Shown here: positions 1 through 6,788 of the stretch, piece after piece
How the letters are laid out: each line of letters starts with the position of its first letter
Numbering within the stretch: the stretch's first letter is position 1
Origin: an uncultured Mucilaginibacter sp.
Lineage (GTDB): Bacteria > Bacteroidota > Bacteroidia > Sphingobacteriales > Sphingobacteriaceae
DNA length: 13,782 nucleotides
Reading direction: 5' to 3'
Assembly (NCBI GenBank): GCA_946479225.1
Contig: CAMLFI010000026.1
Location: 1 to 13,782, forward strand
Notes under the pieces: generated by a model
Told to the model about the DNA's origin: nothing
The model's database searches: none
The model's input: only the letters and a program-made list of their open reading frames with translations
Position numbers and translations under genes: made by a program

Positions 1-737
1 TTACAGATCAGGCCAACGACAAGATCTGGATGTATGGGCTTGATGGTAAGTTAACCGTATGGCTGGATAGCTCGCGCCGCGCAAACGGTACTTACTTTGA
101 TAAAAAAGGCAATTTAATTACTTGTGCCGAATTAAGAAACGAGTTGATCAGCATATCGCCCGACAAAAAAATTACCACACTGATAAAAGATATTGGCGGT
201 AAATTTATGAACGGCCCTAACGATGTTTTTGTGACTGCTAAAGGTGATATGTATTTTTCTGACCCTTATTTTCAGCGTGGATTTTGGAAACACCGCGGTG
301 CTCCGGGTATGCAACTTGATGGCCAGAAAGTTTACCTGGTAAGAAAAGGTAGCACAGAGGCTGTGCCTGTAATTACTGATATGAGGGTACCTAACGGTGT
401 TGTTGGTACTCCGGATGGAAAATACCTGTATGTTGCCGATTACGGTGGCCGAAAAACCTTCAAATATACTATTGAGAAAGACGGCACCTTAAGTAATAAA
501 ACACCTTTTGCCGACCTGGGATCAGACGGCATTACTTTAGATAATAAAGGCAATGTTTACCTAACCGGTCGTGGCGTACAGGTTTATAATAAGGATGGAA
601 AACGTATTGCACAAATAACAGTGCCTCAGCCCGGAACTACTAACGTATGCTTTGGAGGTAAAAATCGTGATGTTTTGTTTATAACCAATCAGAAAGGTTT
701 ATATACTATGCAAATGAAGGTAAAAGGGGTAGAATAA
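1..737 (+). CDS. SMP-30/gluconolactonase/LRE-family protein, 5' end cut off by the window
   Basis: The reading frame is open from the first complete codon (position 3) to TAA at 735-737, so the gene begins before the window; the ATG at 30 is only an internal methionine. The visible 244 residues show the repeated blades of a six-bladed beta-propeller of the SMP-30/gluconolactonase family. Family-typical segments are GPNDVFVTAKGDMYFSDPYF, PNGVVGTPDGKYLYVADY and SDGITLDNKGNVYLTG. In characterised members the Asn of PND/PNG and the Asp of SDG bind substrate and a divalent metal. These enzymes usually hydrolyse sugar lactones. In Bacteroidota such proteins are often exported, but the N-terminus is missing here, so a signal peptide cannot be judged. 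The exact substrate is unknown. A strong terminator follows 19 nt after the stop. Confidence 0.85.
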   Translation, partial: TDQANDKIWMYGLDGKLTVWLDSSRRANGTYFDKKGNLITCAELRNELISISPDKKITTLIKDIGGKFMNGPNDVFVTAKGDMYFSDPYFQRGFWKHRGAPGMQLDGQKVYLVRKGSTEAVPVITDMRVPNGVVGTPDGKYLYVADYGGRKTFKYTIEKDGTLSNKTPFADLGSDGITLDNKGNVYLTGRGVQVYNKDGKRIAQITVPQPGTTNVCFGGKNRDVLFITNQKGLYTMQMKVKGVE

Positions 738-756
738 AAATGTCTTTCCGCTAAAC

Positions 757-795
757 AAAAATAGCGATGGGTTTAAGACCTATCGCTATTTTTTT
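757..795 (+). terminator. Rho-independent terminator, probably bidirectional
   Basis: A 16-bp stem (757-772 paired with 778-793, one G-T wobble) encloses the 5-nt loop TTAAG. The right arm ends in a T run (789-795) and the left arm starts with five A, so it has terminator form on both strands. It closes the SMP-30 gene on the plus strand. It could also stop readthrough from the convergent aroB gene, which ends about 245 bp away. Confidence 0.85.
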
Positions 796-808
796 GTCCG
801 TTATTGCC

Positions 809-1014
809 GTTTCACTTCTACCGCTTTAGCTTATTTGAGCTAAAACTTTCACTAACAAGTAGTTAGTATAAAAAATGTGAAGATAGTATTAGAATATGTG
901 AAGATAGTAGTGTTTCATTCGTTTCACCACAATAACATAACTACCTAAGAAACAAAACATTACACGCTAACCGCGTTTCATGTGTTTCATATGTTTCATA
1001 TATTTCTGTGAAAC
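809..1014. repeat. Cluster of GTTTCA(C/T) heptamers, partly in 9-bp tandem
   Basis: GTTTCAY occurs at 809-815, 912-918, 921-927, 975-981, 984-990 and 993-999, and its reverse complement GTGAAAC at 1008-1014. Within the blocks at 912-927 and 975-999 the copies follow each other at exactly 9-bp spacing, so this is a short tandem repeat rather than scattered chance matches. The function is not known. It could be a protein-binding array, a simple-sequence expansion or a decayed mobile repeat. Confidence 0.65.
875..909. repeat. Two 14-bp direct repeats, 21 bp apart
   Basis: The sequence ATGTGAAGATAGTA is present perfectly at 875-888 and 896-909. The 21-bp offset is two turns of B-DNA, which would place the copies on the same face of the helix. 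Each copy contains GTGAAG, close to the reverse complement of the neighbouring GTTTCAY motifs. Confidence 0.75.
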
Positions 1015-1039
1015 ACCTACCCCTCTAAACCGATTGGTA

Positions 1040-2140
1040 TTAATTCAAACTTGCGTAAAACTGCAGGCTTTCTATCAATTCATCAGCAGTACAAATATTG
1101 TCAATACTAAACTGACCAATGCTACTTAACAAAGTGCAGTTGATATTGCCGCCCTGGTTTTTCTTATCCTTTTTCATGATCGCTAACAACTCATCGTTCA
1201 TTTCGTCGCGAAGCTGGTAGAACGGATAAAGTTCCATAAGCACATCAGTTATTTCGTTCAGCTCATCAAGGCTAAGCCCGGCTTTTTTGTAAGAAAGATA
1301 AGCTTCGCAGATCATACCTATAGCAATGGCTTCGCCGTGGGACAGAGAATCCTCATCATTGATCAGCGAATAAGTTTCAACCGCGTGCCCAATGGTGTGC
1401 CCAAAGTTTAACGATTTTCGGATATTCTTTTCGTGTGGATCCTCAATCACCACCTTATTCTTTATAGCTACCGATTGGTATACCATTTCGGCTGTAGGCT
1501 GGCTCAGGTCGCTTTCCTTTAAAAGACTCCAGTAAGCAGCATCGCAGATCAGGCCATGTTTAAGCATTTCCGCAGTGCCGGATAGTATCTGGCGGGCAGG
1601 CAGGGTCTTTAAAAATTCATACTCTATAAAAACTGCCTTCGGCTGCGTAAACGTGCCAATTATGTTTTTTATGCTGTCGATATCAATACCGGTTTTGCCC
1701 CCTACCGAAGCGTCAACCTGCGAAAGCAAGGTTGTAGGCACATGCACAAAATCAATTCCACGTTTAAAGGTTGAAGCCGCAAAACCGCCCAGATCGCTCA
1801 CTACGCCGCCGCCTAAGTTTATTAAAAGGCTTTTACGGTCGGCGCCAAAGTCAATCAGCATTTTCCAAACGCCTATGCAAAAATCAATATCCTTGCTTTC
1901 TTCGCCCGCGTTAATTTCTATCAGATCAAAATCAGCATCATCGCCTAATTTCTCGCGCAGCAAAGGAAGGCAGTGTGTAGCAGTATTCTCATCTGTCAAC
2001 ACAAAAAACCTTGAGTATTTTCCCTGCTCAATAAAACGTGCAACTTCGGTCAAAGCATCATTAAAATATATATTGTAATTGTTGCTTTGTAAAGGTTCCA
2101 TCGTATCTGCAATAAGGGTATCGTTGTAAACTTCAGTCAT
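1040..2140 (-). CDS. aroB: 3-dehydroquinate synthase
   Basis: This cytoplasmic enzyme converts DAHP to 3-dehydroquinate, the second step of the shikimate pathway to aromatic amino acids. It uses NAD+ and a zinc ion. The 366-residue length is usual for the family. Visible signatures are the glycine-rich GGGVVSDLGGF (residues 110-120) with FKRG behind it, PTTLLSQVDASVGGKTGID (135-153), and the zinc ligands E191 (GTAEMLKHG), H248 (NFGHTIGHAVE) and H268 (SHGEAIAIGM), matching E184, H247 and H264 of the E. coli enzyme. ATG at 2140 lies 4 nt after the stop of the S4-domain gene, so the two are almost certainly cotranscribed from a promoter upstream of that gene. No Shine-Dalgarno sequence is visible, as usual in Bacteroidota. 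Confidence 0.97.
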   Translation of the reverse strand: MTEVYNDTLIADTMEPLQSNNYNIYFNDALTEVARFIEQGKYSRFFVLTDENTATHCLPLLREKLGDDADFDLIEINAGEESKDIDFCIGVWKMLIDFGADRKSLLINLGGGVVSDLGGFAASTFKRGIDFVHVPTTLLSQVDASVGGKTGIDIDSIKNIIGTFTQPKAVFIEYEFLKTLPARQILSGTAEMLKHGLICDAAYWSLLKESDLSQPTAEMVYQSVAIKNKVVIEDPHEKNIRKSLNFGHTIGHAVETYSLINDEDSLSHGEAIAIGMICEAYLSYKKAGLSLDELNEITDVLMELYPFYQLRDEMNDELLAIMKKDKKNQGGNINCTLLSSIGQFSIDNICTADELIESLQFYASLN

Positions 2141-2144
2141 TTTC

Positions 2145-2351
2145 TTATATCACTTTTATTGTCTCTCCACCGAATTCAACTATATCGCCCGCTCTCACTT
2201 TTAGCCGTTTGCGGTAGTCAACCTGGCCATTGTATTTTACTTCGCCCTCATCTACAACTATTTGCGCTTCGCCGCCGGTTTGCACCAGGTTAGTAGCCTT
2301 TAACAATTGTATCATGGGGATGAAATCGCCGGTTACTTTAAATTCAATCAT
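2145..2351 (-). CDS. Small S4-domain RNA-binding protein (YbcJ/YaaA type)
   Basis: This 68-residue protein consists of little more than one S4 RNA-binding domain. The core pattern is present: a helix with IQLLKATNLVQTGGEA (about residues 14-29), then the beta part VDEGEVKYNGQVDYRKRLKV and the closing GDIVEF. Small stand-alone S4 proteins are thought to bind structured RNA, often ribosomal, but their precise role is not settled. It is the first gene of the pair with aroB and diverges from the proline dehydrogenase gene. A -7-like element sits only a few bases before the ATG (see 2359-2366), suggesting a very short leader. Confidence 0.88.
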   Translation of the reverse strand: MIEFKVTGDFIPMIQLLKATNLVQTGGEAQIVVDEGEVKYNGQVDYRKRLKVRAGDIVEFGGETIKVI

Positions 2352-2358
2352 GTGCCAG

Positions 2359-2366
2359 CAAAAATA
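2359..2366 (-). promoter_or_regulatory. Putative Bacteroidota -7 box for the S4-aroB operon
   Basis: Read on the minus strand the octamer is TATTTTTG, a full match to the Bacteroidota -7 consensus TAnnTTTG. It is followed by CTGGCAC and then the ATG at 2351. Transcription would start within a few bases of the start codon, giving an almost leaderless mRNA. No TTG is seen at a fitting -33 position, which keeps confidence modest. Confidence 0.4.
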
Positions 2367-2478
2367 AACTATTCGCAGAATAATGAGTTATCTAATATAC
2401 ATTTTATAATTTAGCGGCATTAACTGATCTGTCCATGTATTGCACCAAAATTGCAATGCAGGGCCATACTTATTATCC

Positions 2479-3657
2479 ATGCACAAAGAACAACCTCTAT
2501 CGTTCGAAAATACGGAGGTGGCATTCCGCCATGCTTCAAATTCCGACTTAAAACGCGCCTACTGGTTATTTAAGGTAATAAACAGCAATTTTTTGGTGAG
2601 TATCGGTCCGCCGATTACGGCTTTCGCGCTAAAAATAGGCTTGCCCATACAGGGCCTTATCAAAAAAACAATATTCAGGCAGTTTTGCGGCGGCGAAAAC
2701 ATCCGCGAATGCGAAACTACTATTCAAACACTTGCAAAAGGCGGTGTGGGCACCATTTTAGATTACTCGATAGAGGGAGAGGACGACGAAAAGGTTTTTG
2801 ATGAAACCCGCGATGAAATACTGCGCACCATAAGGCGGGCCGCTAAGGACCCATCAATACCCATAACCGTTTTTAAAGTAACAGGAGTGGCGAGGTTTGC
2901 CTTACTGCAAAAAATGGATGAGCGCATGCCCCTTACCGACGCAGAGACCGAGGAATGGCAACGTGTGGCCGACAGGGTGTTGGCTATATGCGAAAAAGCG
3001 TACCAGGCCGGTGTACCGGTAATGATTGATGCCGAAGAAAGCTGGATACAAGATACCATTGATCTGCTTGCCATCAATATGATGCGCCGCTTTAATAAAG
3101 AGCAGCCTATTGTTTACAACACGTACCAGTTATATCGGGCTGATAAACTGGCATCGTTGAAGCAGGACAGCGAAACAGCCAAAGCTGAACAGTTTATTTT
3201 AGGGGCGAAGTTGGTTAGGGGTGCTTACATGGAAAAGGAACGCAACAGGGCCGATGAGCTGGGCTATCCTTCGCCCATACAGCCGGATAAATTTACCACG
3301 GATCGGGATTTTAATTTCGCCTTAGATTATTGTACTGACAATATCAACATCATAGCTTTTGTTGCCGGAACTCATAACGAAGATAGCTGCCGGTTTTTAA
3401 CCGACCTGTTAAGAATGAAAGAAATAGAGCCGACGCATAAACACGTGTTCTTTGCACAACTATTGGGCATGAGCGACAATCTAAGCTTCAACCTGGCCAA
3501 TGCCGGCTATAACGTAGCTAAATACGTGCCCTACGGACCAATCAAAGCTGTTATGCCTTACCTGTTTCGCCGGGCGCAGGAAAACACCGCCATATCCGGC
3601 CAAATGAGCCGTGAGCTGAGTTTGATTGTAAAGGAGATGAAAAGGAGGAAGGTGTAG
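2479..3657 (+). CDS. Proline dehydrogenase (PRODH domain)
   Basis: This flavoenzyme oxidises proline to pyrroline-5-carboxylate, the first step of proline catabolism, passing electrons to the respiratory chain. From ATG at 2479 it has 392 residues, a normal size for the stand-alone Bacteroidota form. The FAD-barrel segments are readable: DYSIEG (95-100), FKVTGVARF (132-140), PVMIDAEESW (180-189), YNTYQLYR (213-220), KLVRGAYMEKER (244-255), FVAGTHNEDS (294-303) and YLFRRAQEN (361-369). R364 and R365 match the substrate-carboxylate-binding arginine pair of PutA. The frame also extends back to a TTG at 2440, but those 13 residues are not family-like and the sequence from MHKEQPLSFENTEVAFR is. 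No P5C dehydrogenase gene is adjacent. Confidence 0.93.
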   Translation: MHKEQPLSFENTEVAFRHASNSDLKRAYWLFKVINSNFLVSIGPPITAFALKIGLPIQGLIKKTIFRQFCGGENIRECETTIQTLAKGGVGTILDYSIEGEDDEKVFDETRDEILRTIRRAAKDPSIPITVFKVTGVARFALLQKMDERMPLTDAETEEWQRVADRVLAICEKAYQAGVPVMIDAEESWIQDTIDLLAINMMRRFNKEQPIVYNTYQLYRADKLASLKQDSETAKAEQFILGAKLVRGAYMEKERNRADELGYPSPIQPDKFTTDRDFNFALDYCTDNINIIAFVAGTHNEDSCRFLTDLLRMKEIEPTHKHVFFAQLLGMSDNLSFNLANAGYNVAKYVPYGPIKAVMPYLFRRAQENTAISGQMSRELSLIVKEMKRRKV

Positions 3658-3690
3658 TGTTACCTGCCTGAAGGACTTAAATTCTTGCCG

Positions 3691-3975
3691 TTAGTCATTA
3701 CTAATATACTTCCTGTCTTCCTCACTTAGTGTATCAGGATTCTCTTCGTCGTGCTCGCCTTCGTGGTATTGAGGTGCTATCTCGCGCGCTCTTTTTGGTC
3801 GCCCTACCATATACCCCAAAACAAAACCCACCAGCGCTGTAATAGCCATTGCCGTAAGTTTTGACATCCGAACATCAGAGAACAGAATAGTGAATCGAAC
3901 CGGGTCGGTATTTTGCATCAGCACTACAGTAAGCAGTATTGTGATAAAGATGATAAGCATTGTGGTTATACGCAT
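3691..3975 (-). CDS. LapA-domain (DUF1049-like) small membrane protein
   Basis: This 94-residue protein has two predicted membrane helices (about residues 4-20 and 38-58). They are linked by the segment QNTDPVRFTILFSDVRMS, which is typical of the LapA/DUF1049 family. A basic stretch GRPKRAR follows, then an acidic hydrophilic tail (about 65-94). E. coli LapA works with LapB in controlling LPS synthesis, but Bacteroidota members are uncharacterised. The frame stays open back to 4092; I chose the internal ATG at 3975 because the helix begins right after it and the extra 39 residues have no membrane or family character. The gene converges on proline dehydrogenase with a 33-nt gap. Confidence 0.75.
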   Translation of the reverse strand: MRITTMLIIFITILLTVVLMQNTDPVRFTILFSDVRMSKLTAMAITALVGFVLGYMVGRPKRAREIAPQYHEGEHDEENPDTLSEEDRKYISND

Positions 3976-4785
3976 GGCGGCTTGGGGTTTATTGTTTATC
4001 CAATATCCGATTTTTATTAATGGAAAGGAAATACTATTTGATATTGGATGACACTTAAAAAATCGCACCCATCCTCGACCCGACTTACTCAAAGCAACTA
4101 AACCATAATGACATCTCCATGCCGTCGAGATACCTGTCGATGAATTTTATAACGGTTGTGTTGCTTCTCTCAAAAAATCGCTGATGCCGAGACCACCTAC
4201 CAGGGAAATTCTATCAAAAATGGCCGGTAAAATTTTGTGCGGCAACACACCCTCATTTTTAGCCAATTTTAAAAAATGTCGTTTTGATACACTAACTCGC
4301 TCGCAACTTTGTCAAAATCCTAAATATCATTTAAGAGTTTATTTAAACATACTTGAATACCTCATTATTAATAAGTTATGAAACAAATATACGTAATTAA
4401 ATTCGATTGCTAAAATATTTAGCTTTTAACAATTCAACTTAAATACGTTTATCTCTATTGACTGTTTCAATTACATATATCAATTAATTGATTATTAACA
4501 CTTTATAATTTTACATACATTACACAATATTGGTGAATAAATACAAATTTTCGGCCTAAATATAGCTGAATACACCCCTTCGACGCGATTGGCCTACGAA
4601 GCTATTTCATTACACAAATCGCCTTTTAAAATTTGCCCTGTAACGCGTTATATTTTGGGAAATGTACACGCGGATGATGGATCGGCAGCGTGGCTTACAT
4701 CGCTTTAAAATGCATTTTGGAGTATCAGGATTTCGCCCCCTACCCTGTTATAAGTTTACAAATCGAGAAAAATAAGAGAGATAAA
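3976..4785. other. Long intergenic region, AT-rich core, no convincing gene
   Basis: About 800 bp lie between the lapA-like start and the end of the EamA gene. The centre (about 4320-4560) is extremely AT-rich, with a perfect 14-bp palindrome ATCAATTAATTGAT at 4479-4492. The part at 4565-4705 is less AT-rich and holds a 55-codon open frame (4541-4705, plus strand) that lacks a start codon. Another perfect palindrome, AAAATGCATTTT, lies at 4707-4718. No tRNA, rRNA or clear terminator was recognised. The region must contain the promoter of the lapA-like gene, but no good -7 box could be picked. Confidence 0.6.
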
Positions 4786-5691
4786 TCAGCGCTGCTGGCG
4801 ACTGCTGATGTGCTTGCGTGCTACCGGAAACAGAAAGATAGTAGACAAAATAATAGCCGCTCCTACCCAAAATCCGGCAGTCATTTTATCACTATCGCCA
4901 AAAAAAAGAAAGGACATTAAGATGCCATAAACGGGTTCGAGGTTGGTAATTAGGGCAACGCGAAACGCAGAAAGTTCGCGCATTACCGATACGCCGGCGA
5001 CGTAGGCTAGGGATGTACACACCGTCCCTAACAACAATAAATACCCGATATCAGCACGGTGCAGTAGCATGTATTTATCAAAACCACCGGTAAAAACAAG
5101 GTATAGCGTTGTCCAGAAAAAGGCACCTATCAACTCGTAAAAAGCAATTACGGGTGCCTGGTACTGTTTGATCTGGATAGAATTGGCGATGGAAAACAGT
5201 GATGCAAACAAAGCGCTGCACAGGCCGGCTATAATACCCTTAGTGTATCGTACCTCAAATTTAAAAATGATTATAATGCCCGTTATAATTAAAATACCGG
5301 CAATGATCTCCAGCTTTGAAATTTGCTTTTTGCTGATGAGTGGATCAAGTATGGCCGTAAATAAAGTGATAGATGACAGGCATACCAGCGCTACCGGAAC
5401 GTTGGCTAACTTAATAGAAGCAAAGAATAAGATCCAATGAGCACCCACCATAGCGCCTATAAAGGCCAGCTGCAAAAAACTTTTTCGCGGTATTTTAAAA
5501 GCAGTTTTATTGAATTTAAAATAGAGAAACAAGGAAACGGTCGCTATAAGCACCCTATACCAAACCAGCTGTACCGCCGAAATCGAAATCAGCGCGCCTA
5601 AAATGCTTGTAAATCCCCATATAAAAACAGTAAAATGGAGAATAAGGAGATTGTTATTAACCGCAGAATTTAATGATTCTGTGCGTTTCAT
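4786..5691 (-). CDS. EamA/DMT-superfamily transporter, 10 membrane helices
   Basis: This is a 301-residue inner-membrane protein with about ten hydrophobic helices arranged as two EamA repeats of five helices each (about residues 14-145 and 152-292). This is the standard architecture of the drug/metabolite transporter superfamily. Typical marks are FIWGFTSILG in the first helix, WYRVLIA in the second and TNLEPVYGILMSFLFFGD near the end of the second repeat. Such proteins mostly export amino acids or other small metabolites; the substrate cannot be read from the sequence. The start codon overlaps the stop of the lptF/G-type gene by one base (TAATG), so translation is likely coupled. It is the last gene of the tgt operon, and no hairpin terminator is obvious after it. 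Confidence 0.88.
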   Translation of the reverse strand: MKRTESLNSAVNNNLLILHFTVFIWGFTSILGALISISAVQLVWYRVLIATVSLFLYFKFNKTAFKIPRKSFLQLAFIGAMVGAHWILFFASIKLANVPVALVCLSSITLFTAILDPLISKKQISKLEIIAGILIITGIIIIFKFEVRYTKGIIAGLCSALFASLFSIANSIQIKQYQAPVIAFYELIGAFFWTTLYLVFTGGFDKYMLLHRADIGYLLLLGTVCTSLAYVAGVSVMRELSAFRVALITNLEPVYGILMSFLFFGDSDKMTAGFWVGAAIILSTIFLFPVARKHISSRQQR

Positions 5692-6788
5692 TATTTAGGT
5701 GCCTTATAAAGCAGGTAAAGGCCCAACAGGCCGAAAAAGCAATTGGGTATAAGTGTTGCTATAAACGGTTCAAGACCGCCCTTAATGGCAAATACCAGCG
5801 AGAATTTATCAACCACTATGTAAGCAAAGCAAAGAAACAAGCCTATCCCCAGCGGCATACCTATACCGCCTCTTACCCGTCGCGATGAAATAGACACACC
5901 AATTGCCGTGAGAACAAAGGACGCGAACGGATAAACAAAGCGACGATATTTCTCAAAAAGCATATCCTTCAAGTCACCTGAGCCTCTTATTTTTTCCTGG
6001 TCTATTCGTTTATTCAATTCGGATAAGGCCATAGCAGAATACATGTTACTTATAACTTCAAAATCTGACGGTTGCATTTTAAGCACTGTATCCTTGTTAA
6101 GATTGTTTACTAATTTCTCCTTCAGGCCGTTTATGTAACGCACAGAATAATCGCGCATGCTCCATACTTTTTTCACAGAATCATAGACAATTGTATTAGC
6201 AACTATCCTTTCCTTCATAAAATCGCCATCAAATTTTTCCAGAATAAACTGGTAGCCTGTTTTTGAATACTTATCAAACGATTGCACATAAACATAAGTG
6301 CTTTTATCTAATTGCAGGTGCACTTCGTTCTTCACATTATACTCGCCGTTAAAACCGTTCTCGTTTTCAAAAGTCACCTTTATCTGGTTAGTATAGGGTA
6401 TAATATAAACCTTGCCAATAAGCGAAACGATGAAGATTAGAGTAGCTGTGATTATGTAAGGCCTTAAAAAACGCATAAAGCTTGCCTTACTGCTCAATAT
6501 CGGTACAATCTCTGTTTGGTTAGCCATTTTAGCTGTGAAAAATATCACGGCCAAAAAGGTTATCAACGGCGATAGCATATCTACAAAGAAAGGGATGAAC
6601 CCCATGTAGTACCTGGCTATCTCAAAGAATGATCTGTTATGCGTTAAGAAATTATCAAGGTGTTCTGATACATCAAACACCACAGATATGGTTATAACTA
6701 TAACCAGCGTAAAAACGAACGTGCCCAGATACTTTTTTATAATGTACCGGTCAAGTATCTTAAGGTGTTTGTATAAAAATGCCTTCAT
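5691..6788 (-). CDS. LptF/LptG-family (YjgP/YjgQ) LPS-export permease
   Basis: This 365-residue membrane subunit belongs to the LPS-transport ABC machinery LptB2FG, which extracts lipopolysaccharide from the inner membrane and passes it to LptC/LptA. The layout fits: three N-terminal helices (about 19-38, 60-85, 108-128), a long periplasmic beta-rich domain (about 135-265) and three C-terminal helices (about 285-305, 312-330, 340-360). The start ILDRYIIKKYLGTFVF and the motif EIVPILSSKASFMRFLRPY, which contacts the ATPase, are typical. Sequence alone does not separate LptF from LptG reliably, so no symbol is given. Its ATG follows the tgt stop with no gap, and its stop overlaps the EamA start. 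Confidence 0.9.
   Translation of the reverse strand: MKAFLYKHLKILDRYIIKKYLGTFVFTLVIVITISVVFDVSEHLDNFLTHNRSFFEIARYYMGFIPFFVDMLSPLITFLAVIFFTAKMANQTEIVPILSSKASFMRFLRPYIITATLIFIVSLIGKVYIIPYTNQIKVTFENENGFNGEYNVKNEVHLQLDKSTYVYVQSFDKYSKTGYQFILEKFDGDFMKERIVANTIVYDSVKKVWSMRDYSVRYINGLKEKLVNNLNKDTVLKMQPSDFEVISNMYSAMALSELNKRIDQEKIRGSGDLKDMLFEKYRRFVYPFASFVLTAIGVSISSRRVRGGIGMPLGIGLFLCFAYIVVDKFSLVFAIKGGLEPFIATLIPNCFFGLLGLYLLYKAPK

Larger units (their letters stand above)
738..1039. other. Convergent intergenic region, repeat-rich, no gene
   Basis: This stretch separates two convergent genes, so it should hold terminators rather than promoters. After the terminator at 757-795 it contains a 7-bp hairpin (TTTAGCT at 825-831 with AGCTAAA at 838-844), a pair of 14-bp direct repeats (875-888 and 896-909), and a cluster of GTTTCAY motifs up to position 1014. 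No open frame with coding character is visible on either strand. Confidence 0.7.

Noticed and set aside
1575..2078. 167-codon plus-strand frame opposite aroB
   Set aside because: It is fully antisense to aroB, whose catalytic and zinc-binding motifs are intact.
2440..2478. TTG start for proline dehydrogenase adding 13 residues
   Set aside because: An ATG lies at 2479, just before the recognisable N-terminus, and the extra residues (HQNCNAGPYLLS) do not resemble the family.
3976..4092. Upstream extension of the lapA-like gene to an earlier ATG at 4092
   Set aside because: The additional 39 residues are not membrane-like or family-like; the two-helix LapA pattern begins right at the ATG at 3975.
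4184..4381. 65-codon plus-strand open frame in the long intergenic region
   Set aside because: The translation has no recognisable family pattern, its second half runs through extremely AT-rich DNA and it ends without context. It is most likely a chance frame.
4479..4492. Perfect 14-bp palindrome ATCAATTAATTGAT
   Set aside because: It is made almost only of A and T in a very AT-rich area, where such palindromes are expected by chance. It is not reported as an operator.
4690..4920. 76-codon plus-strand open frame overlapping the 3' end of the EamA gene
   Set aside because: Its second half is antisense to the well-supported EamA coding region, and the first half shows no family signal.
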